Origin: CAZPHU01 sp964419255
GTDB lineage: Bacteria; Fibrobacterota; Chitinivibrionia; Chitinivibrionales; CAYFVL01
NCBI GenBank assembly: GCA_964419255.1
Contig: CAYQOU010000111.1
Span: 1 to 7,327 of the forward strand
Direction: 5' to 3'
Length of the DNA: 7,327 bases
Shown: piece by piece, positions 1-6,850 of the stretch
Layout of the letters: each line of letters begins with the position of its first letter
How positions within the stretch are numbered: position 1 is the stretch's first letter
Notes under the pieces: generated by a model
Database searches by the model: none
Seen by the model: the letters and a program-made list of their open reading frames with translations, nothing else
Told to the model about the DNA's origin: nothing
Made by a program: the position numbers and the translations under genes

Positions 1-60
1 GGGGGTATGAGTATGCGAAGAATAACTACACAACCCCCTGTTCAAACGGCGGTTTTTAAT

Positions 61-3009
61 TTACGAGAATAGCCCGACAATATCCTTTTTAGTCAATTGC
101 TTGAAAAAGGAATTTTCGGTGCGGATGATCTGGTCGACCAGCTGCTTTTTACTCTCCTGAAGAGCCAGCACACGCTCCTCTATGGAATCTTTCATGATCA
201 ACTTGTATACGAATACGTGATTTTTCTGCCCGATGCGATAGGCGCGGTCGGAGGCCTGATTCTCGGCGGCGGGATTCCACCAGGGATCCAGATGAATCAC
301 ATATTCCGCGCTGGTGAGATTCAGGCCTGTTCCTCCTGCTTTGAGGCTGATCAGAAAGACCGGCACATCTCTGCAGTTCTGGAAACGATCCACCACCGCG
401 GCCCGATCGCGTGTCTTGCCGGTGAGAATCTCGCTTTTGACACCGATCGTTGTCAGTCGCTTACGAATCAGTTCAAGTGCTTTAACAAACTGCGAGAATA
501 TCAATACCTTATGCCCCTCCGAGATGATATCCTCCAGGATACCATCCAGCAGCTTAAACTTGCCCGATTCGCCGTTAAACACCGGATCCATAAGGGCCGG
601 ATGGCAGCAGATCTGGCGCAGCCGAAGCAGTCCCTCCAGTATCTGCAGGCCCGATTTCTCCATGCCGAGCTGATCGATCGACTGCATGATCCGACCCCGA
701 TAGGTATCCCGGGTGATCTGATAGAGCGTACGCTGGCGGGGAAGCATCTCCGTATATATGACACTCTCCGTCTTGGGCGGGAGGTCGGTCGCCACCTGCT
801 GCTTGGTGCGGCGGAGGATAAACGGAAACAGCATCTTTTGAAGCACCTGCGCGGCTTCCGGCTGACCATCCCTTTCCACCGGCTTGGCGAAATTCTGGGC
901 AAAATGCCGGTAGGTGCCAAGCATCCCCGGGTTGAGAAACGAGAAGATCGACCACAGCTCCGAGAGGTTGTTTTCCACCGGTGTACCACTGAGAGCGAGT
1001 CGATGTCGGGCGTTTAGCTCCTTTATAGCCTTACCGACCCGGCTGGCCGGGTTTTTTATGGCCTGCGCCTCATCGATAACGATGTAATTAAACGGGACCC
1101 GTTTTAAAAGGGTGATATCGCGCATTGCTGTACCATAGGTGGTCAAGACAAGATCGGCGCATTTCATCTCGGTTGTACCATACTTTCGCCGCTCGGGCCC
1201 GTGGAAAAGCATCACCAGCATGGATGGCGCAAACTGACGTGCCTCACGTTCCCAGTTAAACAGAAGCGATGCCGGTACGATGACGATGGACGGTTTTCTC
1301 CCCTGCTCCTTCTCGTTTAGCAGAAGTGCGATAGTCTGTACCGTCTTTCCCAGCCCCATGTCATCGGCCAAACAGCCGCCGAAGTTATAGCTCTGGAGGA
1401 AATAAAACCACTCATAGCCGGCGGCCTGATACTGACGCATCGTGCCTTTGAACGTCTCCGGTGGCGGCTGCTTCATTATCCCCGAAAAGGAGCGAAGCGC
1501 CTCGCGCTTCTGTAGAAACTCCTCATTTGCCTGATGCTCATCGGCCATATCGAACAACATATCTGCAACGGGGGTGTGGTAGCGTTTCAGTGTCAACCGA
1601 TCGTCTTTCTCATCATGCTCCCCAACGGCAAACAGGCTGGAGAACTTGCGCATCCAGGCCTCAGGAAGCACTCCCGAGCTTCCATCCGCAAGAAGCACAT
1701 AGCGGCTGTCTGCTTTCACCGCCTGTATCAAAGCGGCCAGGGTGGCGGGAATTTCATCGAAACTGATACTGATATTGCAGCTGAGAGAATCCCCTTTAGA
1801 AAACACGTTTACCGAAAGACGAGGCAAAGACTTACGAGCCCTGGACACAGTCAGCTTGTCTTGCCCGAATATCTCATAGCCCTTTCGTGCAAGCCGGGGA
1901 AGCTGCCCCAGAATCCAGTCGCGGGGATCCTCGCAGGGGGTATAGATCCCCGATTGATACCGCATCAGCTCATACTCTGCAAGCGCGGTGAGCATCGCAT
2001 CCTCCCGTGCGCGGGAGCGTACTATGCGATATACATGCCCCTGCGGACCGGGCACCAGCCGCTCGCGGTTAGTGTCGGTGCGACCGAATTCAGTCAGACC
2101 ATCAAGGTAGGCAAACCGGATCTCGACCAGAAGCATGGAGTCACGCTCGTTGAGATACAACCGTGCTACAGGCTTGCCAGACACCGTCTCGACGAGCGTT
2201 TCAGGCACATCGGTTACAGAAGTAGTGTTGCGGGTTCCCAAATGGTCATCAGACTCGTTCTCATGACCGGAAGCTGGTTGTTCTTCTCGTTCGGCAAGGC
2301 GGAATGGACTTTCCACACCAGTAGTTCCGACAGTTTCAAGAGGGCACACTTCGGTTATGTCGTTTGGACTGTACGGATCGTCTAAATTGGCGTGATCGCC
2401 CCGATCAGGCTGATCAAAAGGACAGGTGTGCCTGTCAGACTCTTTTGGATCAGTCGAAACGTCTGTCTCGACCGGATCGTCATCACCAGCGCTACCGATT
2501 TTGTAGATCGAAGAATCTGTATCGTTATCGTCCCTGATATCACCAGTGGATTGTGGTACCGAATGAATCTGAGCATCGGTGGACTCGCTATCATCTCCTG
2601 ACAGCCCCGCATCGGGCGGAGCGGTTTGAATCGATGTTATTTTCTGATCCTGCCGTTGCGTCGGACTCTGCTCAGATCCTCCTTTGTTATCATCATCCCG
2701 ATCCAGTCCGAGGTTCAGGCCTGTCTGGACTGAATCCTGCGCATTTAGGGCGAACATGGCGGCAACGGCGTGCTCGCAGGCACCGCCATAGGCAAAACCA
2801 CAGTTGCAGGCAAATCGAGCGGTTCGTCCTCTGTCTTTGCTGAGCACCACACGATAGGGAGAATCAACCGAGACGCTGGCGATGATATCGTGACCAACAG
2901 CATGTATTCCTTTGACCCGACCACGTGCAAAATGACGCTTCCCCGTCTCGATAACGGCGGGAAAGGCATACTGCCGGATTTCATCTGTGGTAAAGGAGAT
3001 TGCTGCCAT
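61..3009 (-). CDS. SWIM zinc-finger SNF2-family DNA-dependent ATPase (DEAD/DEAH-like helicase superfamily 2)
   Basis: This is a 982-residue Swi2/Snf2-type ATPase, which by family would translocate on double-stranded DNA and remodel or displace bound protein; its bacterial target is unknown. Numbering from the ATG at 3009, the N-terminus carries a SWIM finger (C68-x-C70, C78-x-H80). An acidic, Asp/Ser/Thr-rich, probably disordered linker follows (about 95-280), then a region that may be the bacterial SNF2-associated domain (about 285-520). The ATPase core has Walker A DDMGLGKT (K555), DEAQ (646-649), SGTP (674-677), GGTGLNL (892-898) and motif VI ending RIGQ (R925), so both RecA lobes look intact. 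An in-frame TTG at 3021 could add four residues. Neither start has a clear Shine-Dalgarno, and an in-frame stop lies 9 codons before the TTG. I prefer the ATG. The gene is transcribed divergently from the nucleotidyltransferase-like gene and has no operon partner here. Family call is very secure; biological role is not. Confidence 0.96.
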   Translation of the reverse strand: MAAISFTTDEIRQYAFPAVIETGKRHFARGRVKGIHAVGHDIIASVSVDSPYRVVLSKDRGRTARFACNCGFAYGGACEHAVAAMFALNAQDSVQTGLNLGLDRDDDNKGGSEQSPTQRQDQKITSIQTAPPDAGLSGDDSESTDAQIHSVPQSTGDIRDDNDTDSSIYKIGSAGDDDPVETDVSTDPKESDRHTCPFDQPDRGDHANLDDPYSPNDITEVCPLETVGTTGVESPFRLAEREEQPASGHENESDDHLGTRNTTSVTDVPETLVETVSGKPVARLYLNERDSMLLVEIRFAYLDGLTEFGRTDTNRERLVPGPQGHVYRIVRSRAREDAMLTALAEYELMRYQSGIYTPCEDPRDWILGQLPRLARKGYEIFGQDKLTVSRARKSLPRLSVNVFSKGDSLSCNISISFDEIPATLAALIQAVKADSRYVLLADGSSGVLPEAWMRKFSSLFAVGEHDEKDDRLTLKRYHTPVADMLFDMADEHQANEEFLQKREALRSFSGIMKQPPPETFKGTMRQYQAAGYEWFYFLQSYNFGGCLADDMGLGKTVQTIALLLNEKEQGRKPSIVIVPASLLFNWEREARQFAPSMLVMLFHGPERRKYGTTEMKCADLVLTTYGTAMRDITLLKRVPFNYIVIDEAQAIKNPASRVGKAIKELNARHRLALSGTPVENNLSELWSIFSFLNPGMLGTYRHFAQNFAKPVERDGQPEAAQVLQKMLFPFILRRTKQQVATDLPPKTESVIYTEMLPRQRTLYQITRDTYRGRIMQSIDQLGMEKSGLQILEGLLRLRQICCHPALMDPVFNGESGKFKLLDGILEDIISEGHKVLIFSQFVKALELIRKRLTTIGVKSEILTGKTRDRAAVVDRFQNCRDVPVFLISLKAGGTGLNLTSAEYVIHLDPWWNPAAENQASDRAYRIGQKNHVFVYKLIMKDSIEERVLALQESKKQLVDQIIRTENSFFKQLTKKDIVGLFS

Positions 3010-3078
3010 CTTTTGAGTCAAACCGGTGGTGCCGGATACAGTCCGTTATGGCTTCTGTGCTTGAAGCGGTCAATTACT

Positions 3079-3114
3079 TTGGTGGATGATACGCTGTGAG
3101 TCTAAAATACACAA
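3079..3114 (-). promoter_or_regulatory. Weak candidate promoter for the SNF2 gene
   Basis: On the minus strand a TTGTGT (-35-like, 3 of 6 matches, at 3109-3114) is separated by exactly 17 bp from TATCAT (-10-like, 5 of 6 matches, at 3086-3091). It would start transcription near 3079 and give a leader of about 70 nt before the ATG at 3009. The -35 is poor and the region is AT-rich enough to yield such matches by chance, so this is only a candidate. Confidence 0.22.
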
Positions 3115-3170
3115 TTAATCCCTCCAACGGTATCTTGTATTCAGCACGTGCACAACATATGGTCGAATTT

Positions 3171-3199
3171 CGGTTGCTCGGTTGCTCGGTTGCTCGGTT
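3171..3199. repeat. 8-bp tandem repeat (CGGTTGCT x3 plus partial copy)
   Basis: Three perfect consecutive copies of CGGTTGCT begin at 3171, 3179 and 3187, followed by a partial copy (CGGTT) at 3195-3199. The array lies in the divergent intergenic region between the SNF2 and nucleotidyltransferase-like genes, outside any credible coding sequence. A repeat of this kind can change copy number by slipped-strand mispairing and alter promoter spacing, but nothing here shows that it does. The rest of this 324-bp gap holds only weak promoter matches and an 8-bp palindrome, GCACGTGC, at 3144-3151. Confidence 0.85.
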
Positions 3200-3267
3200 A
3201 TCTGGCGACTGGGACATAAGGGCGGTATTTGCCCTGGTTAGAATCTATTTTGGATCACTATCTTATA

Positions 3268-3309
3268 TATAATGATATCGTTGACTTGTACATGAGTTCA
3301 GCTAATGAT
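3268..3309 (+). promoter_or_regulatory. Candidate promoter elements for the nucleotidyltransferase-like gene
   Basis: A perfect TATAAT lies at 3268-3273, about 60 bp before the start codon, but it has no good -35 at the usual distance. A second option is TTGACT at 3281-3286 (5 of 6), followed after 17 bp by AATGAT at 3304-3309 (4 of 6), which would leave a leader of about 20 nt. Either could be real; the sequence does not decide between them. Confidence 0.35.
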
Positions 3310-3320
3310 AAAAAGGTATG

Positions 3321-3327
3321 AAGGGGG
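3321..3327 (+). promoter_or_regulatory. Ribosome-binding site deciding the start at 3334
   Basis: AAGGGGG lies 6 nt before the ATG at 3334, but only 3 nt before the in-frame TTG at 3331. The spacing therefore favours the ATG as the true start. The earlier ATG at 3318 is in another frame and reaches a stop after seven codons. Confidence 0.7.
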
Positions 3328-3333
3328 TCTTTG

Positions 3334-3939
3334 ATGGCTAATGACACGATTGATGATGAACTCCTTTCCAATTCACTTCGCAATCAGCGCAAAGCCTGGG
3401 AGATTATTGAGCAGACCGGATTGATCGATATCTGGCTATCGATCGGCGCTGAGATTAACCTGGTCGGTTCACTGAAAACCGGGCTCCTGATGAAAAACCG
3501 GGATATCGATTTCCATATCTATACCGATGAGTTTATCCTTGCCGAAAGTTTCAAGGCTGTTGGATTGCTGGCTCAGAATGCCCGGATCAAGCGGGTAGAG
3601 TATGTTAATCTGATCGATACCGAGGAGAAATGTATCGAGTGGCACGCCTGGTATGAGGATGATGAAGAGATGCTCTGGCAGATAGATATGATCCACATTA
3701 GCAGGGATTCACCCTATGTCGGAGTATTTGAAAAAGTTGCAAACCGAATAACATCGGTGCTGACACATGAGGCGCGATGTGCGATACTTTCTATAAAAAA
3801 CGAAATTCCCGATGACCAGAAGATTATGGGAATAGAGATCTATCAGGCGGTTATCAGGGATGGGGTAAGAAATTACGGCGAGTTTATACGCTGGCGCGAG
3901 AAAAATGCGGCAACGGGTATCGTGGAGTGGATACCGTAA
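3334..3939 (+). CDS. Nucleotidyltransferase-fold protein of unknown substrate
   Basis: This 201-residue soluble protein has no signal peptide or membrane segment. Numbered from the ATG at 3334, it shows the polymerase-beta-type nucleotidyltransferase signature: G45-S46, then ten residues, then D57-x-D59 in the sequence RDIDFHIY. A later strand, LWQIDMIHI, supplies D118 as the likely third metal-binding acid. The remainder looks alpha-helical (about 129-190). An intact triad suggests a working enzyme that transfers a nucleoside monophosphate from an NTP. The acceptor (small molecule, RNA or protein) cannot be read from the sequence. I see no resemblance that would justify calling it an aminoglycoside adenylyltransferase, and no adjacent HEPN-like gene to suggest a MNT/HEPN toxin-antitoxin pair. 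It stands alone: divergent from the SNF2 gene and nearly 400 bp from the next gene. Start chosen from the strong AAGGGGG site. Fold call is good; function is open. Confidence 0.85.
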   Translation: MANDTIDDELLSNSLRNQRKAWEIIEQTGLIDIWLSIGAEINLVGSLKTGLLMKNRDIDFHIYTDEFILAESFKAVGLLAQNARIKRVEYVNLIDTEEKCIEWHAWYEDDEEMLWQIDMIHISRDSPYVGVFEKVANRITSVLTHEARCAILSIKNEIPDDQKIMGIEIYQAVIRDGVRNYGEFIRWREKNAATGIVEWIP

Positions 3940-3956
3940 ACAATAACGGTTAGACA

Positions 3957-3996
3957 GTACATGAAAAACATGTGCTATATGCCGGAATTACTGGCA
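3957..3996 (+). other. Two consecutive small hairpins after the nucleotidyltransferase-like gene
   Basis: GTACATG (3957-3963) pairs with CATGTGC (3969-3975) around an AAAAA loop, a 7-bp stem with one G-U. Four bases later TGCCGG (3980-3985) pairs with CTGGCA (3991-3996) around AATTA, a 6-bp stem with one G-U. They begin 17 bp after the stop codon, where a terminator or mRNA 3' end would be expected. Neither is followed by a T-tract, so a classical intrinsic terminator is not supported. Confidence 0.35.
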
Positions 3997-4244
3997 CTTA
4001 AGAAGCTGTTCGTATGACAGGCAGGCCTCTTCAGATGTTATGCATAGCAGAGAGAGACTTCACGACGGGGAACTCATCCCCTATCTTGAAAAATTCACTT
4101 TGGTTAGCTTTCACAAACCGTATGGAATTTTTACTTCCCGCCATGCTAACAAAAGGCACAATGGTTCATCGAGGATTGAATCGACGGTAATCAAGCATAT
4201 ATCCAACCTCAGGAATTCTCTCTCCCACCCATTCGTGCAAAAAA
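3997..4244. other. Non-coding intergenic stretch upstream of the cellulase gene
   Basis: I find no credible gene, RNA or mobile-element signature here. An open frame of 92 codons beginning at 4040 has no ribosome-binding site, matches no family I recognise, and runs through the cellulase promoter region to 9 bp before the cellulase start. A small hairpin, GGGGA (4067-4071) with TCCCC (4077-4081), is present without a T-tract. The stretch is most likely leader and spacer sequence. Confidence 0.5.
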
Positions 4245-4275
4245 TCTCTTTTTATGATATATTGTATATAAAATC
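4245..4275 (+). promoter_or_regulatory. AT-rich candidate promoter region of the GH9 gene
   Basis: This AT-rich block, 53-83 bp before the start codon, contains two -10-like hexamers, TATGAT at 4253-4258 (5 of 6) and TATAAA at 4267-4272 (5 of 6). No convincing -35 is found at 16-18 bp from either, so an activator-dependent or alternative sigma promoter is possible. It is the only promoter-like composition in the 388-bp gap and is correctly placed. Confidence 0.35.
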
Positions 4276-4294
4276 AATTTTACACCCGTTTCCA

Positions 4295-4304
4295 ATTCCG
4301 GAAT
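4295..4304. promoter_or_regulatory. 10-bp palindrome ATTCCGGAAT, possible operator
   Basis: A perfect dyad, ATTCCGGAAT, ends 23 bp before the cellulase ATG and lies just downstream of the promoter-like block, where a repressor or RNA structure could act. It is short enough to occur by chance, and no regulator gene is nearby. Confidence 0.25.
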
Positions 4305-4316
4305 CATTGCCGGGTT

Positions 4317-4323
4317 GAGGAGA
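4317..4323 (+). promoter_or_regulatory. Ribosome-binding site of the GH9 gene
   Basis: GAGGAGA is a near-consensus Shine-Dalgarno sequence placed 4 nt before the ATG at 4328. It supports this start, which also places a typical signal peptide at the N-terminus. Confidence 0.8.
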
Positions 4324-4327
4324 ACGT

Positions 4328-6520
4328 ATGAAAAAGAGTGTTCTTACGCTGATCCTGTTGTCTGCCGCTGCTTTTGCGCAGCTGGAGTATGCAGGAAGCT
4401 CCCACTTTAAAGTCGATCAGTTCGGTTATCATCCTTCCGAAGAAAAAGTCATGGTGATCTCTCAGGCTCAGGAGGGGTTTAACGTGGATACCGAAGGGTC
4501 TTTTGAGCCGGGAGAGAACCTGGAGGTCAGAAGCTGGTCGGCGGGAAGTATGGGCAGTGAGGCGATCTATACCGGTGCTCCGGAGGTCTGGAATGCGGGA
4601 GAAACCGATGCGCTCAGTGGGGATAAGGGATGGTGGTTTGATTTTTCCGCGGTGACCACCGTCGGGGAATATGTGGTGTATGATCCCACAAACGATGTAA
4701 AGTCCCATCCTTTCAAAATCGCGAATGATGTCTTCGAAGATGTTTTACAAGCGGCGGTAAAATCCTACTATTTCCAGCGGGAAGGCTTTGCCAAGGAGGC
4801 TCCCTATGCCGGGGAGTGGACCGATGAGGCCAGTCACCTGCAAGACACTGCGGCACTGGATCTGGCGACCAAATCCGTCGAACGCGATGTGACCGGGGGC
4901 TGGATGGATGCCGGTGATCAGAACAAATACATCACTTTCGTGGTCAGTGTCATTCACAGTCTGTTGATTGCGTATGAGGAAAATCCCTCGGTGTTCACCG
5001 ATGACTTCGATATCCCCGAAAGCGGCAACGGCATCCCCGATCTGCTCGATGAGCTTGTCTGGGAGCTTCGGTGGATGGTCAAAATGCAAGACACTGACGG
5101 TGGTGTGTTTATCAAGACCGGTGCGCTTGATCATAACGATCCCAGTCCGCCCAGCGCAGACACTCGTCAGCGCTACTACGGGCCCAAATGCACCAGCTCC
5201 GGCCTGGCGGCGGCATCCACATTTGCGCACGCATCGATAGTTCTTGCCGACATACCACAGTATGCCGATTTCGCAGAGGAACTTGCAGACCGTGCCGAGA
5301 TGGCCTGGGAATGGGTGGAACAGACGCGGGCTACCGAGGGGTTTCAGACCGCCTGTGATGAAGGATCGGAGCGTATCCAGAGCGGAGACGCGGACAGAAC
5401 CGAATTGGAGCAGGAAGAGCAGGCGGTTACCGCCGCGGTGTTTCTCTATGCTCTTACCGGGGATGACCGGTACAACACCTATGTGATTGAAAACTATGAA
5501 AAAAGCGAACTTATGACCAATGACTGGTGGGGTCCGTACAAAATAAGTTTCCAGGATGCGATGCTGCGCTATACCACGCTGGATGGTGCCGATGACCAGG
5601 TGACAGCTGCCGTGCTCGCGCTGAAGGAAAATAACTCTGCGGCTGGTGATTACTACAATATAGACGTGGAGGATGCACTGTATCGGGCATATATGCCGGC
5701 CGCGGCATTTCACTGGGGGCACAGCTCGGCTCGTGCAAACGGCGGAAACATTCTTATGCAGAGCGTGAGCTACAATGTCAACCCCGACAAAAAGGATCAC
5801 TATATTCAAAGGGCCCGTCAGATGCTGCACTGGTTTCACGGCGTCAACGCTCTGGGTAAGGTGTATCTGACCAACATGTATGCGTACGGAGCCGAAAACA
5901 GCGCCTATGAGATTTTTCATTCCTGGTTTGCGCAAGGCACCCGGTGGCAGAATGCGCTGACCGGCGTTGGTCCCGCGCCGGGCATCGTGCCGGGTGGCCC
6001 CAATAAGGATTACGGTTACAAGGAGGGGGACCCGGGCAGAGACTGGTATGGCCCGCACACTGTGAATCTCAAGCCGCCTTACGGCCAGCCGCCCGAGAAG
6101 AGCTATAAAGACTGGGGGGCGGCATGGGTCACCGAAGGATGCATCAATGATCAGTGCCAGGAAGCATCATACGCGGTCACCGAAAACGCTATCTACTATC
6201 AGGCCGCATATGTAAGACTGCTGAGCTATTTTGCCTCCGAGGATAATAGTGTGTCTATTTCCTCGGGTCATAACCGGGTTTTCGCAAAGGTACCGGCATT
6301 TACCTGCCGGACGGTCGCGGGAAATCTGGTGGTTTCAGGACTGGATAAACATCCGGGCATCATTACCCTTCGCTCACTGAACGGCAAGGCCGTGGCGCGC
6401 CGAAGCGTAAGCGGGCGCGACCAGGCACGAATCCCGCTGGATGATATCGCCGCGGGAGTGCTGGTTGTTGAAATGAAATCAAACAACAAGACACTTTTTT
6501 CGACTGTTGTACATCAGTAG
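4328..6520 (+). CDS. Secreted glycoside hydrolase family 9 endoglucanase (cellulase) with Ig-like N-terminal domain and T9SS-like C-terminal module
   Basis: This 730-residue secreted cellulase would hydrolyse beta-1,4-glucosidic bonds with inversion, as GH9 enzymes do. The Sec signal peptide has a KK n-region, a hydrophobic core and a likely cut after A17 in AFA. An Ig-like CelD_N domain follows (about 25-115, with the typical FKVDQFGYHP start). The GH9 (alpha/alpha)6 barrel spans about 135-637. Its GGWMDAGDQNKY motif contains the catalytic-base aspartates D194 and D197. GVNALGKVYLTNMY lies around N507, and H531 in FHSWF replaces the more common PHHR form. GQPPEKSYKDW is present, and E619 in TENAIYYQAAYVRLL is the expected acid. 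C605 and C610 flank a short insertion before E619. The last 85 residues form a beta-rich module (LRSLNGKAVARR, then IPLDDIAAGVLVVEM) resembling type IX sorting domains. No carbohydrate-binding module is visible. It is monocistronic here, so a cellulose locus is not evident. Confidence 0.95.
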   Translation: MKKSVLTLILLSAAAFAQLEYAGSSHFKVDQFGYHPSEEKVMVISQAQEGFNVDTEGSFEPGENLEVRSWSAGSMGSEAIYTGAPEVWNAGETDALSGDKGWWFDFSAVTTVGEYVVYDPTNDVKSHPFKIANDVFEDVLQAAVKSYYFQREGFAKEAPYAGEWTDEASHLQDTAALDLATKSVERDVTGGWMDAGDQNKYITFVVSVIHSLLIAYEENPSVFTDDFDIPESGNGIPDLLDELVWELRWMVKMQDTDGGVFIKTGALDHNDPSPPSADTRQRYYGPKCTSSGLAAASTFAHASIVLADIPQYADFAEELADRAEMAWEWVEQTRATEGFQTACDEGSERIQSGDADRTELEQEEQAVTAAVFLYALTGDDRYNTYVIENYEKSELMTNDWWGPYKISFQDAMLRYTTLDGADDQVTAAVLALKENNSAAGDYYNIDVEDALYRAYMPAAAFHWGHSSARANGGNILMQSVSYNVNPDKKDHYIQRARQMLHWFHGVNALGKVYLTNMYAYGAENSAYEIFHSWFAQGTRWQNALTGVGPAPGIVPGGPNKDYGYKEGDPGRDWYGPHTVNLKPPYGQPPEKSYKDWGAAWVTEGCINDQCQEASYAVTENAIYYQAAYVRLLSYFASEDNSVSISSGHNRVFAKVPAFTCRTVAGNLVVSGLDKHPGIITLRSLNGKAVARRSVSGRDQARIPLDDIAAGVLVVEMKSNNKTLFSTVVHQ

Positions 6521-6591
6521 GGATGAAAAGTTGGATGTTGCATTGATACCGCTGCGTTTTTTGCTGATCGGGGCAAAGAGGCGGCTTGGTT

Positions 6592-6610
6592 TGCTCTCAT
6601 GGTGAGAGTA
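6592..6610 (+). other. Short perfect-stem hairpin downstream of the GH9 gene
   Basis: CTCTCA (6594-6599) and TGAGAG (6603-6608) form a stem around a TGG triloop. G-U and U-A pairs extend it to 8 bp at 6592-6610. It lies about 72 bp after the cellulase stop codon and is followed by TTGTATATG, a weak T-rich sequence. It could contribute to transcript termination or 3'-end protection, but it is not a canonical terminator. Confidence 0.35.
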
Positions 6611-6655
6611 TTGTATATGAAGGTTCGCTATTGTGCGGGACAAACCTTACTTTTT

Positions 6656-6686
6656 GCGGGAGCGGCTCTTTTGCAGCCGCTCCCGC
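6656..6686. terminator. Strong 12-bp inverted repeat, GC-rich; terminator-like or REP-like
   Basis: GCGGGAGCGGCT (6656-6667) and AGCCGCTCCCGC (6675-6686) are perfect inverted copies around the 7-nt loop CTTTTGC. A T5 run sits just before the stem (6651-6655) and only TT follows it. An intrinsic terminator would have the T-run after the stem, so the polarity is wrong for termination on the plus strand, and the minus strand would read A5 after the stem. It may still mark the end of the cellulase transcript through its stability. The core GGAGCGGCT/AGCCGC also resembles dispersed extragenic palindromes of the REP class. The structure is certain; the role is not. Confidence 0.5.
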
Positions 6687-6850
6687 TTGCCCCGTTTCGA
6701 ATGATGCCGGTTGCCCGAGGACAAAGATAATGAGTAACTACCCTCTCGGAATCCGCCTCTCACAGCTGCAATACCGTTTACCGTCCTTATCGGGGGATAC
6801 CGATTACCAAGTAGAGCGAAAATACATCGGGATGCATAAACACTTTTAGC
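6687..6850. other. Non-coding spacer between the hairpin and the CACGAA repeat
   Basis: No gene, RNA or mobile element is recognisable. A plus-strand frame covering 6586-6849 reads straight through both hairpins, has no ribosome-binding site and encodes low-information sequence, so it is not called. A minor dyad, ATCGG/CCGAT, occurs in the AT/GC-mixed stretch near 6789-6804. Confidence 0.45.

Noticed and set aside
1..38. GGGGGT (1-6) and ACCCCC (33-38) as a terminator for the SNF2 gene
   Set aside because: The loop would be 26 nt, the stem is only 6 bp, and no T-run follows on the minus strand, so there is no good evidence of a terminator. The first 60 bases otherwise show nothing.
97..1017. 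306-codon plus-strand open frame opposite the SNF2 gene
   Set aside because: It is antisense to the conserved helicase motifs of the SNF2 ATPase, has no ribosome-binding site, and its product has no recognisable family.
1534..2385. 283-codon plus-strand open frame opposite the SNF2 middle region
   Set aside because: It is a shadow frame over the helicase gene, with no domain or translation signal.
3169..3202. Tandem repeat considered as a CRISPR array or replication-origin iteron
   Set aside because: Units are 8 bp with no spacers, there are no cas or replication genes nearby, and there are too few copies for either interpretation.
4067..4081. GGGGA-ACTCA-TCCCC hairpin as a terminator
   Set aside because: The stem is 5 bp with no T-tract, over 100 bp from the preceding stop codon; it is consistent with chance.
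4040..4318. 92-codon open frame before the GH9 gene
   Set aside because: It has no Shine-Dalgarno, no recognisable homology, and overlaps the promoter-like block and palindrome of the next gene.
4745..6058. Long minus-strand open frame (437 codons) opposite the GH9 gene
   Set aside because: It lies entirely antisense to a strongly identified cellulase, shows no recognisable domain, and arises from the codon bias of the real gene.
6586..6849. 87-codon open frame after the GH9 gene
   Set aside because: It reads through two stable hairpins, uses an unsupported start, and encodes no recognisable protein.
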